Shown here: in pieces, positions 56,859 through 64,000 of the stretch | How the letters are laid out: each line of letters begins with the position of its first letter | Position numbering within the stretch: position 1 is the stretch's first letter | Origin: JAWKXU01 sp964468045 | Lineage (GTDB): Bacteria; Pseudomonadota; Alphaproteobacteria; Sphingomonadales; Sphingomonadaceae | NCBI GenBank assembly: GCA_964468045.1 | Contig: CAYXTO010000003.1 | Coordinates: forward strand, 124,001 to 188,000 | Direction of reading: 5' to 3' | DNA length: 64,000 nucleotides | Position numbers and translations under genes: made by a program | Notes under the pieces: generated by a model | Database searches by the model: none | What the model saw: the letters and a program-made list of their open reading frames with translations, nothing else | What the model was told of the DNA's origin: nothing

Positions 56859-58784
56859 TCAGCCTTCCACCTGCTCGGCCAGCTCCAGCCAGCGCTCCTC
56901 CGCCGATTCCTTTTCCTCGCGCAGCTTTTCCAGCGAGGAGGTGAGCTGCGCGAACCTTGCAGGGTCGCGCGTGTAGAGGTCCGGGTCGGAAAGCGTCTGT
57001 TCGCCATGCGAGATCATGCCTTCCAGCTCTTCGATCCGCTGCGGAAGCAGATCGTAGTCGCGCTGGTCCTTGTAGCTCAGCTTGACTTTTCTCGAGGGAG
57101 GCGGAGGAGCGGCAGGCGGGGGATTTTCCTTCTCCGCCACCTTCCTGACCGGCGCGACCCGGCTCTTTCGCCTGGCTTCCCAATCGGCATAGCCGCCTGC
57201 GACGATGTCGACCTTGCCGGAGCCGTCAAGGCCGAGGGTGACCGTGACCGTGCGATCAAGAAAATCGCGGTCGTGGCTGACGATCAGCACCGTGCCGTCA
57301 TAATCCGCGATCACTTCCTGCAGCAGGTCCAGCGTTTCGAGGTCGAGGTCGTTGGTCGGCTCGTCCAGCACCAGCAGGTTGGACTTGCGGGCGAACTCGC
57401 GCGCCAGCAGCAGGCGGGAGCGCTCGCCGCCGGAAAGGATGCCGACCTTGGTATCGACGATGCCGGGGTCGAACAGGAATTCCTTGAGATAGCCCTGCAC
57501 ATGCTTGCGGTGGCCGCGCACATCGATCCAGTCCCCGCCCTCGGCCAGCACGTCGCGCACGCGCTTGTCGGGCGACAGCAGGCTGCGCTGCTGGTCGATC
57601 ATCACCCCATGCAGGGTTTTCGCCAGGGTCACGCTGCCTTCGTCCGGCTGGATCTCGCCCGTGAGGAGCTTGAGCAGGGTGGTCTTGCCCGCGCCATTGG
57701 CGCCGACCACGCCGATCCGGTCGCCGCGCTGTATCCGCAGGGTGAAATCCCTGATGATCGTACGATGGGATGCGCCCTCATCCGCTCGCCCCGAGCTTGT
57801 CGAAGCCTGTCCTGAGCGGCTGGCTTTGTCAGCCAGCCGAAGGGGGCGGCTTTTCTCATCCGAAGACAAGTACGGTGCTTCGACAGGCTCAGCACGAACG
57901 GGACTGGCAAAACGTTTGGTCACGTGCTCTGCCACGATCACCGACTTGGTTCTCACATCGTCGGTCGCGAGCTTGAGCTTGGCCGCACCGCCCGGAGTCA
58001 GCATCGCCGCCCGCTGCGCCCGCATCAGATGCAGCTTTTCCAGCCGGCCCTGGTTGCGCTTGCGGCGGGCGGTGACGCCGCGTTCCAGCCAGTGCGCCTC
58101 GAGCTTCAGCTTGGCGTCGAGCTTTTTTGCCGCGCGGGCTTCTTCGGCATAGATCTGTTCTTCCCACGCCTCATAGCCGCCGAAGCCGACTTCCTTGCGC
58201 CGCAGGGTGCCCCGGTCGAGCCACAGGGTCGCCCCGGTCAGCCGGGTCAGGAAGGTGCGGTCATGGCTGATCACCACGAAGGCGCCGGTGTAGCGATTGA
58301 GCCAGCTTTCGAGCCAGTCGATCGCGGCGAGGTCGAGATGGTTGGTCGGCTCGTCCAGCAGCAGCAGGTCGGGCTCGGACGCCAATGCCCCGGCGAGCGC
58401 GGCCCGCCGCCGTTCGCCGCCCGAAGCGCTCTCGGCCGGACGGCTCATGTCGATGCCCAGCTGTCCGGCGATCGCCTCCACCTCGTGCCGGGGCGGGGCG
58501 TCCGGCCCGGCCAGCGCGAAATCCATCAGCGTGTCGAAGCCGGTGAAGAAGGGGTCCTGCTCCAGCATCACCACCCGGGTTCCGGGCTGGATCGAGCGCT
58601 TGCCCTTGTCCGCCTCGATCTGGTCGGCGATCAGCTTGAGCAGGGTGGTCTTGCCCGCGCCATTGCGGCCGATCAGCGCGAGCCGGTCTCGCGGGCCGAT
58701 ATGCAGGTCCAGGTCGCGGAACAGCCATCCCGCTCCCTGAATCAGTCCCAGTTCTTCCCAGCTCAAGATCGGTGCGGCAGCCAT
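56859..58784 (-). CDS. ABC-F family ATPase
   Basis: A cytoplasmic translation factor-type ATPase, probably ribosome-associated like Uup/EttA. The 641-residue product begins MAAAPILSWEELGLIQGAGW at 58784; the frame continues upstream into repeat DNA, which explains a much longer open frame. Two ABC domains show Walker A GRNGAGKTT and GANGAGKTT, signatures SGGERRR and SGGERSR, and Walker B LLLLDEPTNHLD and LLVLDEPTNDLD. The C-terminal region is coiled-coil (KDQRDYDLLPQRIEELEG). An in-frame palindromic insert of about 45 codons lies between the two domains. Confidence 0.93.
   Translation of the reverse strand: MAAAPILSWEELGLIQGAGWLFRDLDLHIGPRDRLALIGRNGAGKTTLLKLIADQIEADKGKRSIQPGTRVVMLEQDPFFTGFDTLMDFALAGPDAPPRHEVEAIAGQLGIDMSRPAESASGGERRRAALAGALASEPDLLLLDEPTNHLDLAAIDWLESWLNRYTGAFVVISHDRTFLTRLTGATLWLDRGTLRRKEVGFGGYEAWEEQIYAEEARAAKKLDAKLKLEAHWLERGVTARRKRNQGRLEKLHLMRAQRAAMLTPGGAAKLKLATDDVRTKSVIVAEHVTKRFASPVRAEPVEAPYLSSDEKSRPLRLADKASRSGQASTSSGRADEGASHRTIIRDFTLRIQRGDRIGVVGANGAGKTTLLKLLTGEIQPDEGSVTLAKTLHGVMIDQQRSLLSPDKRVRDVLAEGGDWIDVRGHRKHVQGYLKEFLFDPGIVDTKVGILSGGERSRLLLAREFARKSNLLVLDEPTNDLDLETLDLLQEVIADYDGTVLIVSHDRDFLDRTVTVTLGLDGSGKVDIVAGGYADWEARRKSRVAPVRKVAEKENPPPAAPPPPSRKVKLSYKDQRDYDLLPQRIEELEGMISHGEQTLSDPDLYTRDPARFAQLTSSLEKLREEKESAEERWLELAEQVEG
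57770..57905 (-). repeat. Palindromic repeat inserted in-frame within the ABC-F gene
   Basis: The inserted segment translates as about 45 residues (SPVRAEPVEAPYLSSDEKSR through GQASTSSGRADEGASH) not expected in ABC-F proteins. Its DNA carries the inverted arms TGTCGAAGC (57798-57806) and GCTTCGACA (57877-57885) and the hairpin GGCTGGCT (57818-57825)/AGCCAGCC (57831-57838). The latter recurs at 62730-62763. The insert adds no stop codon in the gene's frame. It sits between the two ABC domains. Confidence 0.8.
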
Positions 58785-58799
58785 GGCGGGCGCCTTAGA

Positions 58800-58927
58800 G
58801 CATCGCGCAAAAAAGTGGGAACCGGTTTTTGCAATAGCGATGCGAAGAACGGGGCATGCATCGCGCAAAAAAAAAGCCTGTCCTGAGCCTGCCGAAGGAT
58901 GGAACCGGTTTTTTGCAATAGCGATGC
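58800..58927. repeat. Two adjacent palindromic elements, the second interrupted
   Basis: Element 1 (58800-58843) has inverted ends GCATCGC and GCGATGC around gcaaaaaagtgggaaccggt. Element 2 (58858-58927) has the same ends and the same A-run and ggaaccggtttttt core. In place of the few bases gtg of element 1, it carries about 26 extra bases (58874-58899, agcctgtcctgagcctgccg onward). The extra bases resemble the other palindromic family in this window, so one mobile repeat appears inserted into another. Confidence 0.75.
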
Positions 58928-59039
58928 GAATCCCCTGCAATGTGTCCGTCAACCATCCAGCGCCGGAACCGCTCCATTCACCGATGCGTAATATGGGCTG
59001 GCGCACCCATCCGCGTGCCAAATCTTGGGAGAACCAGAT

Positions 59040-59759
59040 ATGATCCGTTATGCCTTGCCGCTGGTTGCCGTATCGGCGCTGGCCTCGCCGGCCCTTGCCG
59101 CCGATATCCAGATCCAGGCCGCCGGCCCGGTGGTCGAGCTGACAGTCAATGAAACCGTCAAGGCCCGGCCGGACATCGCGACGGTCGGGGCCGGCGTCAC
59201 CAGCCGCGCCCCCACCGCGGTCGCCGCGATGCAGGAGAATGCCAGGGCGATGGACGCGGTCGTCGCCAGGATAAAGGCCCTGGGCATCGCCAAGGACGAT
59301 ATCCAGACCACCGGCATCAATCTCTATGCGCAATATGATTACAACCAGGCCACCCAGCGGCAGGTGTTCCGCGGCTATCAGGCCTCGAACCAGGTCAGCG
59401 TGATCCTGCGCAAGATCGACGATACCGGCAAGGTTCTGGATGCCCTCGTCGCGGCCGGCGCCACCGATCTCAACGGGCCGAGCTTCTCGATCGACGACGA
59501 CACCGAAGCCAAGGCCCAGGCGCGCAGGACGGCGATGGAACGGGCCCGCAGCCAGGCCATGGAATATGCCCAGATGACGGGCTATTCCGGCCTCAAGCTG
59601 CTCGAGATCAACGAGGCGATCACCGGCCAGACGCCGATGCCGATGCTCCGCAAGGCCTATGACGCAGCACCGCAGGCAGTCGCTGCCGCGCCGCCGGTGG
59701 AACCGGGCCTGGTGGGGACAAGCGTGATTGTCACCGTGAAGTATGAACTCACGCGCTGA
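59040..59759 (+). CDS. SIMPL-domain (DUF541) periplasmic protein
   Basis: A 239-residue protein starting at 59040 after GGGAGAACC. A Sec signal ends PALAADIQ, and a DUF541/SIMPL domain follows: GVTSRAPTAVAAMQENARAM, DDIQTTGINLYAQYDYNQ, GYQASNQVSVILRKID and SARRTAMERARSQAMEYA-like segments. The family forms ring-like oligomers in the periplasm or outer membrane and has been linked to oxidative-stress protection, but its precise role is unresolved. No operon partner is adjacent. Confidence 0.9.
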   Translation: MIRYALPLVAVSALASPALAADIQIQAAGPVVELTVNETVKARPDIATVGAGVTSRAPTAVAAMQENARAMDAVVARIKALGIAKDDIQTTGINLYAQYDYNQATQRQVFRGYQASNQVSVILRKIDDTGKVLDALVAAGATDLNGPSFSIDDDTEAKAQARRTAMERARSQAMEYAQMTGYSGLKLLEINEAITGQTPMPMLRKAYDAAPQAVAAAPPVEPGLVGTSVIVTVKYELTR

Positions 59760-59839
59760 GGCCAGGTCCCGACCCTGACCGCGCTCCCCGCGCTTATTCA
59801 CACCTTGTTCAAGGCGTGCCGATTAGGCAAAAGGCCATC

Positions 59840-60151
59840 ATGCGCAAGCCCATAGCTTCTCTCCTGATGGCCTTTGCCGCCGTTCTCGCCGTCAATGCGG
59901 CGGGCGTTCCGGCGTTCGCCCAGGCGCGGGACGATCAGGGCCAGGTCCGCAGGGAAATGAAGGCTGGCAACGTTCAGTCCCTGCGCGAGATCGAGGGCAG
60001 GATTCTGCCGCAAATGAGGGGGATGCAGTACCTCGGCCCGGAATATGATGCGGCCGCGATGGCCTATCGCCTGAAGTTCATTCATGATGGCCGCGTCATG
60101 TTCATCGATGTGGATGCCCGCTCCGGGAGGGTGATGCGGCGGTCAAGATAA
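59840..60151 (+). CDS. PepSY-domain periplasmic protein
   Basis: A 103-residue protein starting MRKPIASLLMAFAAVLAVNA at 59840, preceded by AAAAGG; an in-frame GTG at 59816 is less likely. The signal sequence ends PAFAQA. The mature part contains REMKAGNVQSLREIEGRILP and YRLKFIHDGRVMFIDVDARSG, a PepSY fold. Such proteins often sit directly upstream of a PhoP/PhoQ-like pair, as here, and may act as inhibitors or sensors for it. The response regulator starts 86 bases later. Confidence 0.85.
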   Translation: MRKPIASLLMAFAAVLAVNAAGVPAFAQARDDQGQVRREMKAGNVQSLREIEGRILPQMRGMQYLGPEYDAAAMAYRLKFIHDGRVMFIDVDARSGRVMRRSR

Positions 60152-60237
60152 GTCGGGCGGGACCCATGCAGCCGCTTGACGCGTTCCTTTCTAGTGCCCA
60201 ATTTCATTTCAACGCGCAGCTTTAGGGGACATGAGGA

Positions 60238-60915
60238 ATGCGCATCCTGATCGTCGAGGACGAACCTACCCTCGGCCAGCAATTGAAGTCTACGCTGGAA
60301 CAGACCGGCTATGCCGTCGATCTTTCCGTTGATGGGGAGGACGGCCATTTCCTCGGCTCGACCGAGGATTACGACGCCGTGATCCTCGACCTCGGCCTGC
60401 CGGTGATGGACGGGCTGACCGTGCTCGGCAAGTGGCGCAGGGAAGGCCGCGATTTCCCGGTCCTGGTCCTCACCGCGCGCGACAGCTGGTCGGACAAGGT
60501 GGCCGGGCTGGATGCGGGGGCCGACGATTACCTGGCCAAGCCGTTCCAGACCGAAGAGCTGATCGCCCGGCTGCGGGCGCTGATTCGCCGCGCGTCCGGC
60601 AATACCTCCTCCGAGCTCACCGCCGGCGATGTGAGGCTAGACACCCGTTCCGGCCGCGTCACCCTGGCCGGGGAACCGGTCAAGCTGACCGCGCAGGAAT
60701 ACAAGCTGCTGTCCTACCTCATGCATCACAAGGGGAAGGTGGTCAGCCGCACGGAGCTTATCGAGCATATCTACGACCAGGATTTCGACCGCGATTCGAA
60801 CACCATCGAAGTGTTCGTCACCCGTATCCGCAAGAAGCTCGGGGCGGATGTGATCACGACCATCCGTGGCCTCGGTTACAGCCTCGACGACCCCGCCGAC
60901 GCTCCGCGCGGATGA
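60238..60915 (+). CDS. Response regulator, OmpR/PhoP family
   Basis: A 225-residue regulator. The receiver domain begins MRILIVEDEPTLGQQLKST with acidic pocket residues near 7-9, the phospho-accepting Asp51 in YDAVILDLGLP, and the conserved Lys in LAKPFQTEEL. The C-terminal winged helix is OmpR-type (KLTAQEYKLLSYLMHHKGKV, ... EVFVTRIRKKLGADVITTIRGLGY). It overlaps functionally with the kinase that follows seven bases later. It resembles PhoP/CpxR-like regulators of envelope stress. Confidence 0.94.
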   Translation: MRILIVEDEPTLGQQLKSTLEQTGYAVDLSVDGEDGHFLGSTEDYDAVILDLGLPVMDGLTVLGKWRREGRDFPVLVLTARDSWSDKVAGLDAGADDYLAKPFQTEELIARLRALIRRASGNTSSELTAGDVRLDTRSGRVTLAGEPVKLTAQEYKLLSYLMHHKGKVVSRTELIEHIYDQDFDRDSNTIEVFVTRIRKKLGADVITTIRGLGYSLDDPADAPRG

Positions 60916-60922
60916 GGCGGCG

Positions 60923-62326
60923 ATGACCACGCCCAGCGCAGGCCAGGAAACGCCTGCGCCGGCGGGGCAGGAGGTGGAGACCGCTCCGCATACCGGAAGC
61001 ATCTCGCGGCGCATGATGCTGATCGCCGCGGGGTGGATCAGCATTCTGCTGCTGGTCGGTGGAATTGCGCTCGACCGCACGCTGACCGGCTTGATCGAGA
61101 AGAATTTCGACGAGCAGCTCGAATATATGCTCACCGCCATGATCGGGGCGGCGGAGATCGGGCCGGATGGCGAGGTGTTCTTCAATCGTCCGCTTGGCGA
61201 CCAGCGCTTCCTCGAGCCGAACAGCGGCCTGTACTGGCAGATCAGCGGCAAGGGGCATGAGGATTTCCCCTCCCGGTCGCTGTGGGATCGAAGCCTGAAG
61301 CTGCGTGGCAAGCATTTCGAGAACGACGCCCAGATCTATGACAGCGGCCAGTTCGGCGACGAGCCTCTGCGGATGATCGAGCGATCGATCATCCTCCCGG
61401 GAAGCGACACTGAATGGTGGTTCGCGGTCGCGGCCAGCCGCGGGGAGCTCAATGCGCAGGTCGCGCGGGTGCGCTCCATCCTGGTATGGAGCTTCGCCGT
61501 GCTGGGGATCGGCCTGTTCCTGCTGGCCGTCCTGCAGATATGGTATGGCCTCGGCCCCTTGCGGCGCGTGCGCCTCGCCATTCAGCGGATGCGGACCACC
61601 GGCACCGATCGCGTGATGGAGCCCTTGCCGCTCGAAGTTCAGCCGATGGTGGAGGAGCTCAACGCCTTGCTCGCCCATTCGGAGCGCCAGGCCGCCGAAG
61701 CGCGCACGCACGCCGGCAATCTGGCGCATGCGCTGAAGACTCCGCTCACCGTGGTGACGAATGCCGCGAATACCGGGGCGCCCGATCTGGCCGCCACGAT
61801 CCTCCGGGAAAGCAAGGTGATGCGCCGCCAGATCGATCACCATCTGGCGCGGGCGAGGGCCGTGGGCCGGCGCGCGATCGGCCATGCCCGCACCCCGGTC
61901 TGGGACAGCGCGGAAGGCGTCTATCGCGCCATGGGTCGTCTCTATCCCGAGGTCCGATTCGATCTCGACGGGAACAAGGAGGCGATGGTGGCCATCGAGC
62001 GGCAGGATCTGGACGAGATCCTGGGCAACCTCGTCGAGAATGCCGCGAAATATGGCGGCGGCAGCGTGTTCATGACGGTCGATATCGAACCCGATGCGCC
62101 TGCCTGCGAGATCTGGGTGGAGGATGACGGGCCGGGCATTCCCGTGGGCGAAAGGACGCGGATTTTCGATCGCGGCGCGCGGCTGGACACCGGCAAGCCC
62201 GGCACCGGCCTCGGCCTTGCCATCGTGCGCGACGTGGCGGAAATCTATGGCGGCTCGGTGGGGCTCACGCAAAGCGCGGACCTGGGCGGGCTGCTGGTCA
62301 AGCTCACCCTCCCGCGCTCGGGCTAG
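60923..62326 (+). CDS. PhoQ-like sensor histidine kinase
   Basis: A 467-residue membrane kinase starting at 60923 after GAGGCGG. Two membrane helices flank a periplasmic sensor region (TM1 MMLIAAGWISILLLVGGIAL; TM2 around ILVWSFAVLGIGLFLLAVL). The dimerisation/phosphotransfer segment reads AGNLAHALKTPLTVV with His269 as phospho-acceptor. The ATPase domain has NLVENAAKYGGG, DDGPGIP and GTGLGLAIV, all intact. It is co-transcribed with the response regulator and probably monitors the envelope. Confidence 0.93.
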   Translation: MTTPSAGQETPAPAGQEVETAPHTGSISRRMMLIAAGWISILLLVGGIALDRTLTGLIEKNFDEQLEYMLTAMIGAAEIGPDGEVFFNRPLGDQRFLEPNSGLYWQISGKGHEDFPSRSLWDRSLKLRGKHFENDAQIYDSGQFGDEPLRMIERSIILPGSDTEWWFAVAASRGELNAQVARVRSILVWSFAVLGIGLFLLAVLQIWYGLGPLRRVRLAIQRMRTTGTDRVMEPLPLEVQPMVEELNALLAHSERQAAEARTHAGNLAHALKTPLTVVTNAANTGAPDLAATILRESKVMRRQIDHHLARARAVGRRAIGHARTPVWDSAEGVYRAMGRLYPEVRFDLDGNKEAMVAIERQDLDEILGNLVENAAKYGGGSVFMTVDIEPDAPACEIWVEDDGPGIPVGERTRIFDRGARLDTGKPGTGLGLAIVRDVAEIYGGSVGLTQSADLGGLLVKLTLPRSG

Positions 62327-62385
62327 GGCAGCCTTCGGCGCGGTTTCGGGTTCGGGCCCTCCTTTCATCGTCGTTCCACCCTCTC

Positions 62386-62462
62386 CGTCATTCCCGCGAA
62401 TGCGGGAATCCAGGGCGAGTTAGGGCGGAACTGGCTGGATCCCCGTTTGCACGGGGATGACG
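62386..62462 (+). repeat. Intergenic repeat, copy 1 (pair with 62990-63058)
   Basis: Begins cgtcattcccgcga and ends gctggatccccgtttgcac followed by ggggatgacg. The left half is a hairpin (TTCCCGC/GCGGGAA) and the right half another (CCCCGT/ACGGGG). The 62990-63058 copy has the same ends with an 8-base-shorter centre. It is a common form of sphingomonad and alphaproteobacterial intergenic repeat, judged by recollection. Confidence 0.8.
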
Positions 62463-62729
62463 ATGAATGTGGAACGACACGCGCCGGTTGACGCAGAACG
62501 CGGGAAATGTGGATTGCGATTTGTCGCCACCGCCATCCGCTTTTGCACGATAAACAGCCGTTCCGTGGTGGGAAACTGGCGTGCAACTGTGTGACCTTTC
62601 GTGCAGACCCTTGTCTTGGTGCCGTCATGCCAGCCCCTTCCGCGCTTTCGTCATGCCAGCGGATGCTGGCGTCTCATTCGGCTGGGTCGTTGTTCATGAC
62701 GATCCCAGCCTGCCCGCAGGGCAGTTTAT

Positions 62730-62763
62730 CCTGAGCGGCTGGCTTGGCCAGCCAGCCGAAGGG
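62730..62763 (+). repeat. Palindrome-type repeat shared with the ABC-F insert
   Basis: cctgagcggctggcttggcc and the following agccagccgaaggg match the ABC-F insert at 57811-57844 except for one or two central bases. The core GGCTGGCT/AGCCAGCC is a perfect hairpin. Here it is intergenic; in the ABC-F gene it is translated. Confidence 0.75.
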
Positions 62764-62887
62764 CTGGATGACGGCAAGGACAAAGAGGTGTCCAGTCGTC
62801 ACGCCGCGCGGACGGGAACCGGAGTGAAGGAAGGAATCCGCCGGTAGGCCGGCCAGCGGGTGAAGCTGCAGGATGCTCTGCGTCTCA

Positions 62888-62924
62888 TCCGGCAGGATAA
62901 GCCAGATTTCAGCCGTGTAGGAAA
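62888..62924 (-). repeat. Dispersed 37-base repeat, copy 2
   Basis: The reverse complement is nearly identical to 19082-19118. It is one of several repeat types in this spacer. Confidence 0.8.
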
Positions 62925-62989
62925 GGCCGTGTAGGAAAGATGGAACGCTTAATCCGGCCCCTCTATCACTTCGTCACTCCCGCTTCTGT

Positions 62990-63058
62990 CGTCATTCCCG
63001 CGAAGGCGGGAATCCAGGGCAAGGTTGCAGCTGGATCCCCGTTTGCACGGGGATGACG
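62990..63058 (+). repeat. Intergenic repeat, copy 2
   Basis: Same element as 62386-62462, with identical outer segments (gtcattcccgcga at the left, ctggatccccgtttgcacgg at the right) and a shorter, different centre. Confidence 0.8.
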
Positions 63059-63084
63059 AATAGGGGCGGGATGACGAGAACGCC

Positions 63085-63116
63085 AAAACGCTAAAGCGCT
63101 AAAACGCTAAAGCGTC
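63085..63116 (+). repeat. Short tandem repeat, period 8/16
   Basis: AAAACGCT (63085-63092), AAAGCGCT (63093-63100), AAAACGCT (63101-63108) and AAAGCGTC (63109-63116) run without gap. The last unit and a half reaches into the 3' end of the oxidoreductase gene and supplies its stop codon (63107-63109). Confidence 0.75.
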
Positions 63117-63580
63117 TCCACGCCGCGTTCGGCCCGCAGCAGCACTACCGGGATCAGGCGGTCGGTCCGCGTTTCATAGTCGTTGTAGGGCGGGTAGTAA
63201 TTCGTCATCTGCGTCCAGAGCCTCGTCCGCTCGTCGCCTTCGGCGACACGCCAGCTTCCTTCGAAGCGATCTTCCGCCACCTGGAACCGGACGCCGGGCT
63301 TCGCGGTGAGATTGGTGAACCAGGCCGGGTCGAAATCCCTGCCGCCGTTGGAGGCGATGATCACATATTCGTCGCCCGCGCGGTCATAGATCAGCGGCGT
63401 GATATATTCCTGCCCGCTCTTGCGGCCGATGGTCTTCAGCAGCAGCGTGGTCGTCTTTTCCGGGCCGCCGAACTGGCTGCCGTCGATATAGTGCCCGTCC
63501 TTGCCGTCCGCGAGGTATCGCCGCAGGTGATCTTCGAAGAACGGCTTGAGATTCGCCATGAATTCATTGGCATCGGCCAT
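63107..63580 (-). CDS. Deazaflavin-type nitroreductase-family oxidoreductase
   Basis: A 157-residue protein with the split-barrel fold of the deazaflavin-dependent nitroreductase (Ddn) family: LLLKTIGRKSGQEYITPLIYD, DEYVIIASNGGRDFDPAWFTN, and the ending DYETRTDRLIPVVLLRAE. Mycobacterial relatives use F420; many proteobacterial relatives are annotated as quinone reductases or of unknown cofactor. The C-terminal codons and stop lie within a short tandem repeat. The gene is upstream-adjacent to the chorismate mutase gene on the same strand. Confidence 0.83.
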   Translation of the reverse strand: MADANEFMANLKPFFEDHLRRYLADGKDGHYIDGSQFGGPEKTTTLLLKTIGRKSGQEYITPLIYDRAGDEYVIIASNGGRDFDPAWFTNLTAKPGVRFQVAEDRFEGSWRVAEGDERTRLWTQMTNYYPPYNDYETRTDRLIPVVLLRAERGVETL

Positions 63581-63660
63581 GTTTCTCTCCCCGGCGCATC
63601 GCCGCGCCCGCGCCGAAGCTAGCCCAGGTCCGGCCGATGGCCAAGGCCCTGCCGCAAAGA

Positions 63661-63954
63661 TCAGTCGCCGCGTGCCTGCCGGTGGTGCTGGATAACCTCA
63701 TCGATGATGAAGCGCAGGAACTTCTCGCTGAATTCGGGATCCAGGTCGGCATCTTCCGCCAGCTTGCGCAGCCGGGCGATCTGCCGTTCTTCCCGGGCAG
63801 GGTCGGCGGGGGGCAGGGCCGTTCTGGCCTTGTAATCCCCCACCGCCTTGGTGATGCGAAAGCGTTCCGCCAGGATATGGATGAGCGCGGCATCGATATT
63901 GTCGATGCTCTTGCGATAGGCGGCAAGCGTTGAATCTTCGGCGGTGTTCGACAT
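63661..63954 (-). CDS. Chorismate mutase (AroQ type)
   Basis: A 97-residue all-helical monofunctional mutase starting MSNTAEDSTLAAYRKSIDN at 63954; an upstream in-frame ATG at 63999 adds a non-conserved leader. It converts chorismate to prephenate for Phe and Tyr synthesis. The AroQ helices YRKSIDNIDAALIHILAERFRITKAVGDYKA and REERQIARLRKLAEDADLDPEFSEKFLRFIIDEVIQHH hold the catalytic Arg and Lys residues. Stand-alone, with no aro or tyr gene beside it in the window. Confidence 0.92.
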   Translation of the reverse strand: MSNTAEDSTLAAYRKSIDNIDAALIHILAERFRITKAVGDYKARTALPPADPAREERQIARLRKLAEDADLDPEFSEKFLRFIIDEVIQHHRQARGD

Positions 63955-64000
63955 GGCGCACGCCTCTATCACACATTGTTCGCTTGCCAAGCGCCTCATG

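Larger units (their letters stand above)
62327..63106. other. Repeat-filled intergenic region, no gene
   Basis: The plus-strand kinase and the minus-strand oxidoreductase converge here. Short frames are all repeat DNA. It contains two copies of a gtcattcccgcga... element (62386-62462 and 62990-63058), the dispersed 37-base repeat (62888-62924, reverse orientation), a palindrome-type element (62730-62763) shared with the ABC-F insert, and a tandem ccgtgtaggaaag pair near 62914-62940. No terminator with a T-run was seen. Confidence 0.75.

Noticed and set aside
58784..59801. Upstream extension of the ABC-F frame (to about 59801)
   Set aside because: It is made of repeat DNA and the reverse complement of the SIMPL gene; the ABC-F protein starts at 58784.

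Overview
The window looks like chromosomal DNA of a sphingomonad-type alphaproteobacterium (Sphingomonadaceae or Erythrobacteraceae, Novosphingobium-like). The evidence is GC-rich coding, an L21 protein with a Lys/Ala-rich tail, a single-gene GTA-type holin, the aroQ-accB-accC and yajC-secD-secF blocks, a PepSY/response regulator/sensor kinase operon, a large TonB-dependent receptor and short palindromic intergenic repeats. This placement is inferred from gene content; there is no rRNA gene here.

Layout. 0-7 kb: a truncated lipoprotein gene, rplU-rpmA with a terminator, an acetyltransferase, ygfZ, a dihydroorotase, rarD and two envelope proteins. 7-18 kb: astD, selO, an alpha/beta hydrolase overlapping a glycosyltransferase, a TPR membrane protein with bamB, a polytopic methyltransferase-like protein, gshA and rsmE. 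18-24 kb: a HepT/MntA toxin-antitoxin pair in repeat-bearing DNA, then ubiA, a YbaN-like protein, htpX and a cardiolipin synthase. 24-27 kb: an Rrf2 regulator followed by a hydrolase-cysM pair and a class I glutamine amidotransferase, which looks like a small sulfur/cysteine-responsive unit.

27-36 kb is the main accessory region and visibly more A/T-rich. An AraC regulator is divergent from an AttH/lipocalin-like protein (DUF7064-type), an APH-type phosphotransferase, an unknown small protein, a TonB-dependent receptor and a stand-alone molybdopterin/4Fe-4S oxidoreductase. I read it as an uptake-and-transformation island for an unknown compound; it is the best candidate here for an undescribed system. 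It is followed by a frameshifted lipoprotein gene, a 26-residue membrane peptide and two tRNAs.

37-48 kb: a giant autotransporter (about 1860 residues, with 450-bp and 120-bp internal repeats), a LuxR-type regulator upstream with an 18-bp perfect dyad between them, then a polysaccharide-deacetylase-like gene and a histidine kinase with a degenerate ATPase domain. 48-55 kb is core: Lrp regulator, aroQ-accB-accC, holin, tRNA-Pro(GGG), yajC-secD-secF and a glycosyltransferase. 55-64 kb: an XRE regulator divergent from a frameshifted DUF6456 gene; an ABC-F ATPase carrying an in-frame palindromic repeat; nested palindromic repeats; a SIMPL protein; a PepSY-PhoP/PhoQ-like operon; a repeat-filled spacer; a deazaflavin-type oxidoreductase; and a chorismate mutase.

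Family assignments come from reading translated sequence and recalled family motifs. No database search was run.
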